Positions 12,773 to 27,700 of a stretch of 64,000 nucleotides of DNA are shown one piece after another. The notes under the pieces are model-generated. The model was not told the DNA's origin. It saw only the letters and a list, made by a program, of their open reading frames with translations, and did not search any database. How positions within the stretch are numbered: the stretch's first letter is position 1; every line of letters starts with the position of its first letter. Source of the DNA: Escarpia spicata (Eukaryota > Annelida > Polychaeta > Sabellida > Siboglinidae). Location of the stretch: NCBI GenBank assembly GCA_963995525.1, contig OZ023210.1, positions 351,001 through 415,000 on the forward strand, read 5' to 3'. A program made the position numbers and the translations under genes.

Positions 12773-15700
12773 TGTATGTAAGTATAAAAATAATTAACAA
12801 AAAGTGGATTTTCAGATTGTCGAAGACGACATAGTAAGCAAAATATAATGGATGAACGCAGACCATCATTAACAGATTGCCCATAGTTTGTGGCGAACTC
12901 GCCGTGTATTTAGTAAAACGCTAGAATAATACACAACGTCAATAATATAACAAGACAGGTGTAATAAAAGGACTGGACACGCAGGTGTGTTAAGTGTTGA
13001 ACAGTCGAAACAATCAAAGTTTTTTCTGAATTACGTGGCCTGTTGGCGTTCTGCCCGTCAACAACATTTGATTAAACATATTTAATTACAAGAAATGAGA
13101 GCTACTACGGTAAACTATGTTAACGTGGTAATAACTGTCACTTGTTTTGTGTGACTATGGTTAAGTCTTTAGGAAGAGTAAATGTGGTGCAAGGCATTGT
13201 TTGTTTTGCGCCGACATCAATCGAATCGTTTCCCTTCTGCCAGTCGTGGCTTCCGCGAATAGTCGCCTTCGGCGGGTTCGCCTGAATTCAGCGACTTGTA
13301 AAGTGCAATTGAAATTCATACATAGACTATGCCTTGCATAATAATGGGATTGATATGTTTAATGCAGCGTAGTAGGGAAGATTAGCATGCTAACATTGCG
13401 CAAATATTATCTTTTTGCTCGAATAAACCAACAAATTTGCTTGGTGTACCAAAATATGAATTCGTCAACCGCATACGAAACAGCAAATCGATCGGAGTAT
13501 TATTTGGCACGGTAAATGTGCGTTCTAAATTGGTGTTTTGGTATTGATTGAAAGACAAAGTTAAGCCAACTATGAGCGTATTTATTCTAGTTTTTTCAAT
13601 CTTTAATCAACCTTAGCACTGCATTTGTTAACTTATTTGCTGGTGGGACTGCTGAGAAAACGTTATGTTGTATGTATGCTGGTGGCACTGCTGAGAACAC
13701 GTTATGTCAGTTGTATTATGGTTAAGTCTGGAACAAAATTGTAAATAAAAATATGTTGTTAATTTGTTTGACCATGCATTCCTTGTCAAGCTTGATATGA
13801 AATATTCTTAATAAAGTGATGAAATTAATATAAATATGTTATTAGCTATTCCACAGGTACCCAATTACAACAATTATAAGCGATACCTGCAAAACACATT
13901 TTCTAAGTCAGCATTTTCCATAGTATTAATGATCCCACAAAAACAAACTCGACACCATTGCAAAGCCATCTTTTTCTATTTCGTCATCAATAGTAACATT
14001 ATTTTCTACGCACTACATAAGTAAACTGATAACATTTGACATGGTGTGATATATGACGTGTGACATGGTGTGATATGTGACATTGTGTGATATATGACGT
14101 GTGACATGGTGTGATATATGATGTGTGACATGGTGTGATGTGTGACATGGTAAGGTATATGACGTGTGACATGGTGTGATATATGACATGTGGCATGGTA
14201 TGATATATGATGTGTGATATGTTGTGATATGTGACATGTTGTGATATGTGATGTGTGACATGGTGTGATATGTGATGTATGACATGGTGTGATATGTGAT
14301 ATGGTGTGGTATGTCACATGGTGTGATATGTGACATGGTGTGATATGTGACATGGTGTGACGTGTGACATGGTGTGATATGTGTTTTATAAGGAGTGCAA
14401 ACAAATATGATCAACTTAAACAATTAGGAAACTATTAAACCGTGCGTTGACAGCTGATGAATTTACATTACACATGACGGTTATGTATTCTATGTACCAG
14501 AAAACCATTACAAAAATGTGTAATGTCTAATATTATAGAGATATGAGATGTTGCAAGACGGACGGTCTATGTGTTTCGCATAGTATCACACAAATCGGAC
14601 ATGTAACTTCAAACCCCTCTCTCTGGCAGGAATAACCATGTTAAGATGTCCCTTGTGTTATCTTCAAATTTTTAATATCTACATTATCGTATTAAAAAAA
14701 TGAAAACTATGAAGTCGCCAAATCACCAATGTGTCCAGGTTTCATGAGAATCGACCGTATATATATATATAAATATATATAGTATATAGCCAAAACAACA
14801 GCATACAACATGTATGAAACAATTGTATACATTTTCAAATAGCTAAGGTGACATAGATATTGATGACTGATAGTGAATGATTGGTTTTGTCTTTCAGGTG
14901 ACATAGATATTGATGACTGATAGTGAATGATTGGTTTTGTCTTTCAGGTGACATAGATATTGATGACTGATAGTGAATGATTGGGTTTGTCTTTCAGGTG
15001 ACATAGATATTGATGACTGATAGTGAATGATTGGGTTTGTCTTTCAGGTGACATAGATATTGATGACTGATAGTGAATGATTGGGTTTGTCTTTCAGGTG
15101 ATATAGATGTAGATGCTCCATTCCTAGAAATCCGCATCTTCAACCCAATCCATGATAAGGTCGCGGCAACAGGCCTCTTCACTCTGAGGTATTTGTGAGT
15201 GTGTGTGTGTGTGTGTTCACTCTGAGGTGTGTGTGGTGTGTGTTCACTTTGAGGTGTGTGTGTGTGGTGTGTGTTCACTTTGAGGTGTGTGTGGTGTGTG
15301 TTCACTTTGAGGTGTGTGTGGTGTGTGTTCACTCCGAGGTGTATGTGACTGTGTGGAGTGTTGTTGTATTTATTGTTTTATTTGTACAGAAGGTTGTTGA
15401 ATGTGGAAGAAACTTTGAAGAATTGTCTGTAGGTGTTGTTGGTGTTGTTCTGTGTAGGAATACTTTTTACATACTATTTCACAATTCTGTTGTCATCTAA
15501 ACACTTTCTTTTATTCCTTGCTGATCCACACTACTTCCTTGTCATATCCATCCATCTCTGGAAACTTATCCACACTACTTCCTTGTCATATCCATCCATC
15601 TGTGGACAACTTATCCACACTACTTCCTTGTTATATCCATCCAACTGTGGAAACTTATCTACACTACTTCTTTGTCATATCCATCCATCTGTGGAAACTT

Positions 15701-18700
15701 ATCCACACTACTTCCTTGTCATATCCATCCATCTGTGGACAACTTATCCAAACTACTTCCTTGTCATATCCATCCATCTGTGGACAACTGATCCACACTA
15801 CTTCCTTGTCATATCCATCCATCTGTGGACAACTGATCCACACTACTTCCTTGTCATATCCATCCATCTGTGGACAACTGATCCACACTACTTCCTTGTC
15901 ATACCCATCCATCTGTGGACAACTTATCCACACTACTTCCTTGTCATATCCATCCATCTGTGGACAACTTATCCACACTACTTCCTTGTCATATCCATCC
16001 ATCTGTGGACAACTTATCCACACTACTTCCTTGTCATATCCATCCATCTGTGGACAACTGATCCACACTACTTCCTTGTCATACCCATCCATCTGTGGAC
16101 AACTTATCCACACTACTTCCTTGTCATATCCATCCATCTGTGGACAACTTATCCACACTACTTCCTTGTCATATCCATCCATCTGTGGACAACTGATCCA
16201 CACTACTTCCTTGTCATACCCATCCATCTGTGGACAACTTATCCACACTACTTCCTTGTCATACCCATCCATCTGTGGACAACTGATCCACACTACTTCC
16301 TTGTCATATCCATCCAACTGTGGACAACTTATCCACACTACTTCCTTGTCATATCCATCCATCTGTGGAAACTTATCCACACTACTTCCTTGTCATATCC
16401 ATCCATCTGTGGAAACTTATCCACACTACTTCCTTGTCATATCCATCCATCTGTGGACAACTTATCCAAACTACTTCCTTGTCATATCCATCCATCTGTG
16501 GACAACTTATCCAAACTACTTCCTTGTCATATCCATCCATATGTGGACAACTGATCCACACTACTTCCTTGTCATATCCATCCATCTGTGGACAACTGAT
16601 CCACACTACTTCCTTGTCATATCCATCCATATGTGGACAACTTATCCACACTACTTCCTTGTCATATCCATCCATCTGTGGACAACTGATCCACACTACT
16701 TCCTTGTCATATCCATCCATCTGTGGACAACTGATCCACACTACTTCCTTATAATATCCATCCATCTGTGGACAACTGATCCACACTACTTCCTTGTCAT
16801 ATCCATCCATATGTGGACAACTTATCCACACTACTTCCTTGTCATATCCATCCATCTGTGGACAACTGATCCACACTACTTCCTTGTCATATCCATCCAT
16901 ATGTGGACAACTTATCCACACTACTTCCTTGTCATATCCATCTATCTGTGGACAACTGCTCCACACTACTTCCTTGTCATATCCATCCATCTGTGGAAAC
17001 TTATCCACACTACTTCCTTGTCATATCCATCCATCTGTGGAAACTTATCCACACTACTTCCTTGTCATATCCATCCATCTGTGGAAACTTATCCACACTA
17101 CTTCCTTGTCATATCCATCTATCTGTGGACAACTGCTCCACACTACTTCCTTGTCATATCCATCCATCTGTGGAAACTTATCCACACTACTTCCTTGTCA
17201 TATCCATCCATCTGTGGAAACTTATCCACACTACTTCCTTGTCATATCCATCCATCTGTGGAAACTTATCCACACTACTTCCTTGTCATATCCATCCATC
17301 TGTGGAAACTTATCCACACTACTTCCTTGTCATATCCATCCATCTGTGGAAACTGATCCACACTACTTCCTTGTCATATCCATCCATCTGTGGAAACTTA
17401 TCCACACTACTTCCTTGTCATATCCATCCATCTGTGGAAACTTATCCACACTACTTCCTTGTCATATCCATCCATCTGTGGAAACTTATCCACACTACTT
17501 CCTTGTCATATCCATCCATCTGTGGACAACTTATCCACACTACTTCCTTGTCATATCCATCCATCTGTGGAAACTTATTCACACTACTTCCTTGTCATAT
17601 CCATCCATCTGTGGAAACTTATCCACACTACTTACTTGTCATATCCATCCATCTGTGGAAACTTATCCACACTACTTCCTTGTCATATCCATCCATCTGT
17701 GGAAACTTATCCACACTACTTCCTTGTCATATCCATCCATCTGTGGACAACTTATCCACACTACTTCCTTGTCATACCCATCCATCTGTGGACAACTTAT
17801 CCACACTACTTCCTTGTCATATCCATCCAACTGTGGACAACTTATCCACACTACTTCCTTGTCATATCCATCCAACTGTGGACAACTTATCCACACTACT
17901 TCCTTGTCATACCCATCCATCTGTGGACAACTTATCCACACTACTTCCTTGTCATATCCATCCATCTGTGGACAACTTATCCACACTACTTCCTTGTCAT
18001 ATCCATCCATCTGTGAACAACTTATCCACACTACTTCCTTGTCATATCCATCCATCTGTGGACAACTTATCCAAACTACTTCCTTGTCATATCCATCCAT
18101 CTGTGGACAACTTATCCACACTACTTCCTTGTCATATCCATCCATCTGTGAACAACTTATCCACACTACTTCCTTGTCATACCCATCCATCTGTGGACAA
18201 CTTATCCACACTACTTCCTTGTCATATCCATCCATCTGTGGACAACTTATCCACACTACTTCCTTGTCATATCCATCCATCTGTGAACAACTTATCCACA
18301 CTACTTCCTTGTCATACCCATCCATCTGTGGACAACTTATCCACACTACTTCCTTGTCATATCCGTCCATCTGTGGACAACTTATCCAAACTACTTCCTT
18401 GTCATATCCATCCATCTGTGGACAACTTATCCACACTACTTCCTTGTCATATCCATCCATCTGTGGACAACTTATCCAAACTACTTCCTTGTCATATCCA
18501 TCCATCTGTGGACAACTTATCCACACTACTTCCTTGTCATACCCATCCATCTGTGGACAACTTATCCACACTACTTCCTTGTCATATCCATCCATCTGTG
18601 GACAACTTATCCAAACTACTTCCTTGTCATATCCATCCATCTGTGGACAACTTATCCACACTACTTCCTTGTCATATCCATCCATCTGTGGACAACTTAT

Positions 18701-21700
18701 CCACACTACTTCCTTGTCATATCCATCCATCTGTGGACAACTTATCCACACTACTTCCTTGTCATATCCATCCATCTGTGAACAACTTATCCACACTACT
18801 TCCTTGTCATATCCATCCATCTGTGGACAACTTATCCACACTACTTCCTTGTCATATCCATCCATCTGTGGACAACTTATCCACACTACTTCCTTGTCAT
18901 ATCCATCCATCTGTGGACAACTTATCCACACTACTTCCTTGTCATATCCATCCATCTGTGAACAACTTATCCACACTACTTCCTTGTCATATCCATCCAT
19001 CTGTGGACAACTTATCCAAACTACTTCCTTGTCATATCCATCCATCTGTGGACAACTTATCCACACTACTTCCTTGTCATATCCATCCATCTGTGAACAA
19101 CTTATCCACACTACTTCCTTGTCATACCCATCCATCTGTGGACAACTTATCCACACTACTTCCTTGTCATATCCATCCATCTGTGGACAACTTATCCACA
19201 CTACTTCCTTGTCATATCCATCCATCTGTGGACAACTTATCCACACTACTTCCTTGTCATATCCATCCATCTGTGGACAACTTATCCACACTACTTCCTT
19301 GTCATATCCATCCATCTGTGAACAACTTATCCACACTACTTCCTTGTCATATCCATCCATCTGTGGACAACTTATCCAAACTACTTCCTTGTCATATCCA
19401 TCCATCTGTGGACAACTTATCCACACTACTTCCTTGTCATATCCATCCATCTGTGAACAACTTATCCACACTACTTCCTTGTCATACCCATCCATCTGTG
19501 GACAACTTATCCACACTACTTCCTTGTCATATCCATCCATCTGTGGACAACTTATCCACACTACTTCCTTGTCATATCCATCCATCTGTGGACAACTTAT
19601 CCAAACTACTTCCTTGTCATATCCATCCATCTGTGGACAACTTATCCACACTACTTCCTTGTCATATCCATCCATCTGTGAACAACTTATCCACACTACT
19701 TCCTTGTCATACCCATCCATCTGTGGACAACTTATCCACACTACTTCCTTGTCATATCCATCCATCTGTGGACAACTTATCCAAACTACTTCCTTGTCAT
19801 ATCCATCCATCTGTGGACAACTTATCCACACTACTTCCTTGTCATATCCATCCATCTGTGAACAACTTATCCACACTACTTCCTTGTCATATCCATCCAT
19901 CTGTGAACAACTTATCCACACTACTTCCTTGTCATATCCATCCATCTGTGAACAACTTATCCACACTACTTCCTTGTCATACCCATCCATCTGTGGACAA
20001 CTTATCCACACTACTTCCTTGTCATATCCATCCATCTGTGGACAACTTATCCAAACTACTTCCTTGTCATATCCATCCATCTGTGGACAACTTATCCACA
20101 CTACTTCCTTGTCATATCCATCCATCTGTGAACAACTTATCCACACTACTTCCTTGTCATACCCATCCATCTGTGGACAACTGATCCACACTACTTCCTT
20201 GTCATATCCATCCATCTGTGGACAACTGATCCACACTACTTCCTTGTCATATCCATCCATATGTGGACAACTGATCCACACTACTTCCTTGTCATATCCA
20301 TCCATATGTGGACAACTTATCCACACTACTTCCTTGTCATATCCATCCATATGTGGACAACTTATCCAAACTACTTCCTTGTCATACCCATCCATCTGTG
20401 GAAACTTATCCACACTACTTCCTTGTCATACCCATCCATATGTGGACAACTGATCCACACTACTTCCTTGTCATATCCATCCATATGTGGACAACTTATC
20501 CAAACTACTTCCTTGTCATACCCATCCATCTGTGGAAACTTATCCACACTACTTCCTTGTCATACCCATCCATATGTGGACAACTGATCCACACTACTTC
20601 CTTGTCATATCCATCCATCTGTGGACAACTTATCCACACTACTTCCTTGTCATACCCATCCATCTGTGGACAACTTATCCACACTACTTCCTTGTCATAT
20701 CCATCCATATGTGGACAACTTATCCAAACTACTTCCTTGTCATACCCATCCATATGTGGACAACTGATCCACACTACTTCCTTGTCATACCCATCCATCT
20801 GTGGAAACTTATCCACACTACTTCCTTGTCATACCCATCCATATGTGGACAACTGATCCACACTACTTCCTTGTCATACCCATCCATCTGTGGAAACTTA
20901 TCCACACTACTTCCTTGTCATACCCATCCATATGTGGACAACTGATCCACACTACTTCCTTGTCATACCCATCCATCTGTGGAAACTTATCCACACTACT
21001 TCCTTGTCATACCCATCCATATGTGGACAACTTATCCACACTACTTCCTTGTCATATCCATCCATATGTGGACAACTGATCCACACTACTTCCTTGTCAT
21101 ACCCATCCATCTGTGGAAACTTATCCACACTACTTCCTTGTCATACCCATCCATCTGTGGAAACTTATCTACACTACTTCCTTGTCATACCCATCCATAT
21201 GTGGACAACTGATCCACACTACTTCCTTGTCATACCCATCCATCTGTGGACAACTTATCCAAACTACTTCCTTGTCATACCCATCCATCTGTGGACAACT
21301 TATCCACACTACTTCCTTGTCATATCCATCCATCTGTGGACAACTTATCCACACTACTTCCTTGTCATACCCATCCATCTGTGGAAACTTATCTACACTA
21401 CTTCCTTGTCATACCCATCCATATGTGGACAACTGATCCACACTACTTCCTTGTCATACCCATCCATCTGTGGACAACTTATCCAAACTACTTCCTTATA
21501 ATATCCATCCATCTGTGGACAACTTATCCACACTACTTCCTTGTCATATCCATCCATCTGTGGAAACTTATCCACACTACTTCCTTGTCATATCCATCCA
21601 TCTGTGGAAACTTATCCACACTACTTCCTTGTCATATCCATCCATCTGTGGAAACTGATCCACACTACTTCCTTGTCATATCCATCCATCTGTGGAAACT

Positions 21701-24700
21701 TATCCACACTACTTCCTTGTCATATCCATCCATCTGTGGAAACTTATCCACACTACTTCCTTGTCATATCCATCCATCTGTGGAAACTTATCCACACTAC
21801 TTCCTTGTCATATCCATCCATCTGTGGACAACTTATCCACACTACTTCCTTGTCATATCCATCCATCTGTGGAAACTTATCCACACTACTTCCTTGTCAT
21901 ATCCATCCATCTGTGGAAACTTATCCACACTACTTACTTGTCATATCCATCCATCTGTGGAAACTTATCCACACTACTTCCTTGTCATATCCATCCATCT
22001 GTGGAAACTTATCCACACTACTTCCTTGTCATATCCATCCATCTGTGGACAACTTATCCACACTACTTCCTTGTCATACCCATCCATCTGTGGACAACTT
22101 ATCCACACTACTTCCTTGTCATATCCATCCATCTGTGGACAACTTATCCACACTACTTCCTTGTCATACCCATCCATCTGTGGACAACTTATCCACACTA
22201 CTTCCTTGTCATATCCATCCATCTGTGGACAACTTATCCAAACTACTTCCTTGTCATATCCATCCATCTGTGGACAACTTATGCACACTACTTCCTTGTC
22301 ATATCCATCCATCTGTGGACAACTGATCCACACTACTTCCTTGTCATATCCATCCATCTGTGGACAACTTATCCACACTACTTCCTTGTCATACCCATCC
22401 ATCTGTGGACAACTTATCCACACTACTTCCTTGTCATACCCATCCATCTGTGGACAACTTATCCACACTACTTCCTTGTCATATCCATCCATCTGTGGAC
22501 AACTTATCCACACTACTTCCTTGTCATATCCATCCATATGTGGACAACTGATCCACACTACTTCCTTGTCATATCCATCCAACTGTGGACAACTTATCCA
22601 CACTACTTCCTTGTCATATCCATCCATCTGTGGACAACTGATCCACACTACTTCCTTGTCATATCCATCCAACTGTGGACAACTTATCCACACTACTTCC
22701 TTGTCATATCCATCCATCTGTGGACAACTGATCCACACTACTTCCTTGTCATATCCATCCATCTGTGGACAACTGATCCACACTACTTCCTTGTCATATC
22801 CATCCATATGTGGACAACTGATCCACACTACTTCCTTGTCATATCCATCCATATGTGGACAACTTATCCACACTACTTCCTTGTCATATCCATCCATATG
22901 TGGACAACTTATCCAAACTACTTCCTTGTCATACCCATCCATCTGTGGAAACTTATCCACACTACTTCCTTGTCATACCCATCCATATGTGGACAACTGA
23001 TCCACACTACTTCCTTGTCATATCCATCCATATGTGGACAACTTATCCAAACTACTTCCTTGTCATACCCATCCATCTGTGGAAACTTATCCACACTACT
23101 TCCTTGTCATACCCATCCATATGTGGACAACTGATCCACACTACTTCCTTGTCATATCCATCCATATGTGGACAACTTATCCAAACTACTTCCTTGTCAT
23201 ACCCATCCATCTGTGGAAACTTATCCACACTACTTCCTTGTCATACCCATCCATATGTGGACAACTGATCCACACTACTTCCTTGTCATATCCATCCATC
23301 TGTGGACAACTTATCCACACTACTGCCTTGTCATATCCATCCATATGTGGACAACTTATCCACACTACTTCCTTGTCATATCCATCCATATGTGGACAAC
23401 TGATCCACACTACTTCCTTGTCATACCCATCCATATGTGGACAACTGATCCACACTACTTCCTTGTCATATCCATCCATCTGTGGACAACTTATCCACAC
23501 TACTGCCTTGTCATATCCATCCATATGTGGACAACTGATCCACACTACTTCCTTGTCATATCCATCCATATGTGGACAACTTATCCACACTACTTCCTTG
23601 TCATATCCATCCATATGTGGACAACTTATCCAAACTACTTCCTTGTCATACCCATCCATCTGTGGAAACTGATCCACACTACTTCCTTGTCATACCCATC
23701 CATATGTGGACAACTGATCCACACTACTTCCTTGTCATATCCATCCATATGTGGACAACTTATCCAAACTACTTCCTTGTCATACCCATCCATCTGTGGA
23801 AACTTATCCACACTACTTCCTTGTCATATCCATCCATATGTGGACAACTTATCCAAACTACTTCCTTGTCATATCCATCCATCTGTGGACAACTTATCCA
23901 CACTACTTCCTTGTCATACCCATCCATCTGTGGACAACTTATCCACACTACTTCCTTGTCATATCCATCCATCTGTGGACAACTTATCCAAACTACTTCC
24001 TTGTCATATCCATCCATCTGTGGACAACTTATCCACACTACTTCCTTGTCATATCCATCCATCTGTGGACAACTTATCCACACTACTTCCTTGTCATATC
24101 CATCCATCTGTGGACAACTTATCCACACTACTTCCTTGTCATATCCATCCATCTGTGAACAACTTATCCACACTACTTCCTTGTCATATCCATCCATCTG
24201 TGGACAACTTATCCACACTACTTCCTTGTCATATCCATCCATCTGTGGACAACTTATCCACACTACTTCCTTGTCATATCCATCCATCTGTGAACAACTT
24301 ATCCACACTACTTCCTTGTCATATCCATCCATCTGTGGACAACTTATCCAAACTACTTCCTTGTCATATCCATCCATCTGTGGACAACTGATCCACACTA
24401 CTTCCTTGTCATACCCATCCATATGTGGACAACTGATCCACACTACTTCCTTGTCATATCCATCCATCTGTGGACAACTTATCCACACTACTGCCTTGTC
24501 ATATCCATCCATATGTGGACAACTGATCCACACTACTTCCTTGTCATATCCATCCATATGTGGACAACTTATCCACACTACTTCCTTGTCATATCCATCC
24601 ATATGTGGACAACTTATCCAAACTACTTCCTTGTCATACCCATCCATCTGTGGAAACTGATCCACACTACTTCCTTGTCATACCTATCCATATGTGGACA

Positions 24701-27700
24701 ACTGATCCACACTACTTCCTTGTCATATCCATCCATATGTGGACAACTTATCCAAACTACTTCCTTGTCATACCCATCCATCTGTGGAAACTTATCCACA
24801 CTACTTCCTTGTCATATCCATCCATATGTGGACAACTTATCCAAACTACTTCCTTGTCATATCCATCCATCTGTGGACAACTTATCCACACTACTTCCTT
24901 GTCATACCCATCCATCTGTGGACAACTTATCCACACTACTTCCTTGTCATATCCATCCATCTGTGGACAACTTATCCAAACTACTTCCTTGTCATATCCA
25001 TCCATCTGTGGACAACTTATCCACACTACTTCCTTGTCATATCCATCCATCTGTGGACAACTTATCCACACTACTTCCTTGTCATATCCATCCATCTGTG
25101 GACAACTTATCCACACTACTTCCTTGTCATATCCATCCATCTGTGAACAACTTATCCACACTACTTCCTTGTCATATCCATCCATCTGTGGACAACTTAT
25201 CCACACTACTTCCTTGTCATATCCATCCATCTGTGGACAACTTATCCACACTACTTCCTTGTCATATCCATCCATCTGTGAACAACTTATCCACACTACT
25301 TCCTTGTCATATCCATCCATCTGTGGACAACTTATCCAAACTACTTCCTTGTCATATCCATCCATCTGTGGACAACTTATCCACACTACTTCCTTGTCAT
25401 ATCCATCCATCTGTGAACAACTTATCCACACTACTTCCTTGTCATACCCATCCATCTGTGGACAACTTATCCACACTACTTCCTTGTCATATCCATCCAT
25501 CTGTGGACAACTTATCCACACTACTTCCTTGTCATATCCATCCATCTGTGGACAACTTATCCACACTACTTCCTTGTCATATCCATCCATCTGTGGACAA
25601 CTTATCCACACTACTTCCTTGTCATATCCATCCATCTGTGAACAACTTATCCACACTACTTCCTTGTCATATCCATCCATCTGTGGACAACTTATCCAAA
25701 CTACTTCCTTGTCATATCCATCCATCTGTGGACAACTTATCCACACTACTTCCTTGTCATATCCATCCATCTGTGAACAACTTATCCACACTACTTCCTT
25801 GTCATACCCATCCATCTGTGGACAACTTATCCACACTACTTCCTTGTCATATCCATCCATCTGTGGACAACTTATCCACACTACTTCCTTGTCATATCCA
25901 TCCATCTGTGGACAACTTATCCAAACTACTTCCTTGTCATATCCATCCATCTGTGGACAACTTATCCACACTACTTCCTTGTCATATCCATCCATCTGTG
26001 AACAACTTATCCACACTACTTCCTTGTCATACCCATCCATCTGTGGACAACTTATCCACACTACTTCCTTGTCATATCCATCCATCTGTGGACAACTTAT
26101 CCAAACTACTTCCTTGTCATATCCATCCATCTGTGGACAACTTATCCACACTACTTCCTTGTCATATCCATCCATCTGTGAACAACTTATCCACACTACT
26201 TCCTTGTCATATCCATCCATCTGTGAACAACTTATCCACACTACTTCCTTGTCATATCCATCCATCTGTGAACAACTTATCCACACTACTTCCTTGTCAT
26301 ACCCATCCATCTGTGGACAACTTATCCACACTACTTCCTTGTCATATCCATCCATCTGTGGACAACTTATCCAAACTACTTCCTTGTCATATCCATCCAT
26401 CTGTGGACAACTTATCCACACTACTTCCTTGTCATATCCATCCATCTGTGAACAACTTATCCACACTACTTCCTTGTCATACCCATCCATCTGTGGACAA
26501 CTGATCCACACTACTTCCTTGTCATATCCATCCATCTGTGGACAACTGATCCACACTACTTCCTTGTCATATCCATCCATATGTGGACAACTGATCCACA
26601 CTACTTCCTTGTCATATCCATCCATATGTGGACAACTTATCCACACTACTTCCTTGTCATATCCATCCATATGTGGACAACTTATCCAAACTACTTCCTT
26701 GTCATACCCATCCATCTGTGGAAACTTATCCACACTACTTCCTTGTCATACCCATCCATATGTGGACAACTGATCCACACTACTTCCTTGTCATATCCAT
26801 CCATATGTGGACAACTTATCCAAACTACTTCCTTGTCATACCCATCCATCTGTGGAAACTTATCCACACTACTTCCTTGTCATACCCATCCATATGTGGA
26901 CAACTGATCCACACTACTTCCTTGTCATATCCATCCATCTGTGGACAACTTATCCACACTACTTCCTTGTCATACCCATCCATCTGTGGACAACTTATCC
27001 ACACTACTTCCTTGTCATATCCATCCATATGTGGACAACTTATCCAAACTACTTCCTTGTCATACCCATCCATATGTGGACAACTGATCCACACTACTTC
27101 CTTGTCATACCCATCCATCTGTGGAAACTTATCCACACTACTTCCTTGTCATACCCATCCATATGTGGACAACTGATCCACACTACTTCCTTGTCATACC
27201 CATCCATCTGTGGAAACTTATCCACACTACTTCCTTGTCATACCCATCCATATGTGGACAACTGATCCACACTACTTCCTTGTCATACCCATCCATCTGT
27301 GGAAACTTATCCACACTACTTCCTTGTCATACCCATCCATATGTGGACAACTTATCCACACTACTTCCTTGTCATATCCATCCATATGTGGACAACTGAT
27401 CCACACTACTTCCTTGTCATACCCATCCATCTGTGGAAACTTATCCACACTACTTCCTTGTCATACCCATCCATCTGTGGAAACTTATCTACACTACTTC
27501 CTTGTCATACCCATCCATATGTGGACAACTGATCCACACTACTTCCTTGTCATACCCATCCATCTGTGGACAACTTATCCAAACTACTTCCTTGTCATAC
27601 CCATCCATCTGTGGACAACTTATCCACACTACTTCCTTGTCATATCCATCCATCTGTGGACAACTTATCCACACTACTTCCTTGTCATACCCATCCATCT

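Larger units (their letters stand above)
5621..14756. mobile_element. Possible 9.1-kb element bounded by 29-bp inverted repeats
   Basis: 5622-5650 (ggtcgattctcatgaaacct, then ggacacatt) is repeated exactly in inverted orientation at 14756-14728. Outside both copies lie TA-rich tracts. No transposase is found between them; the interior holds a LINE 3' end, several minisatellites and anonymous AT-rich DNA. It could be a large non-autonomous element that gathered insertions, or two unrelated copies of one short inverted-repeat element. It sits inside intron 2 of the plus-strand gene. Confidence 0.4.

Noticed and set aside
16794..20453. Open frames of up to 1,219 codons (both strands) across 15.5-34.6 kb
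   Set aside because: They arise because the 45-bp unit is a multiple of three and lacks stops in several frames. They overlap in many frames at once and lie in an intron defined by flanking phase-matched exons.
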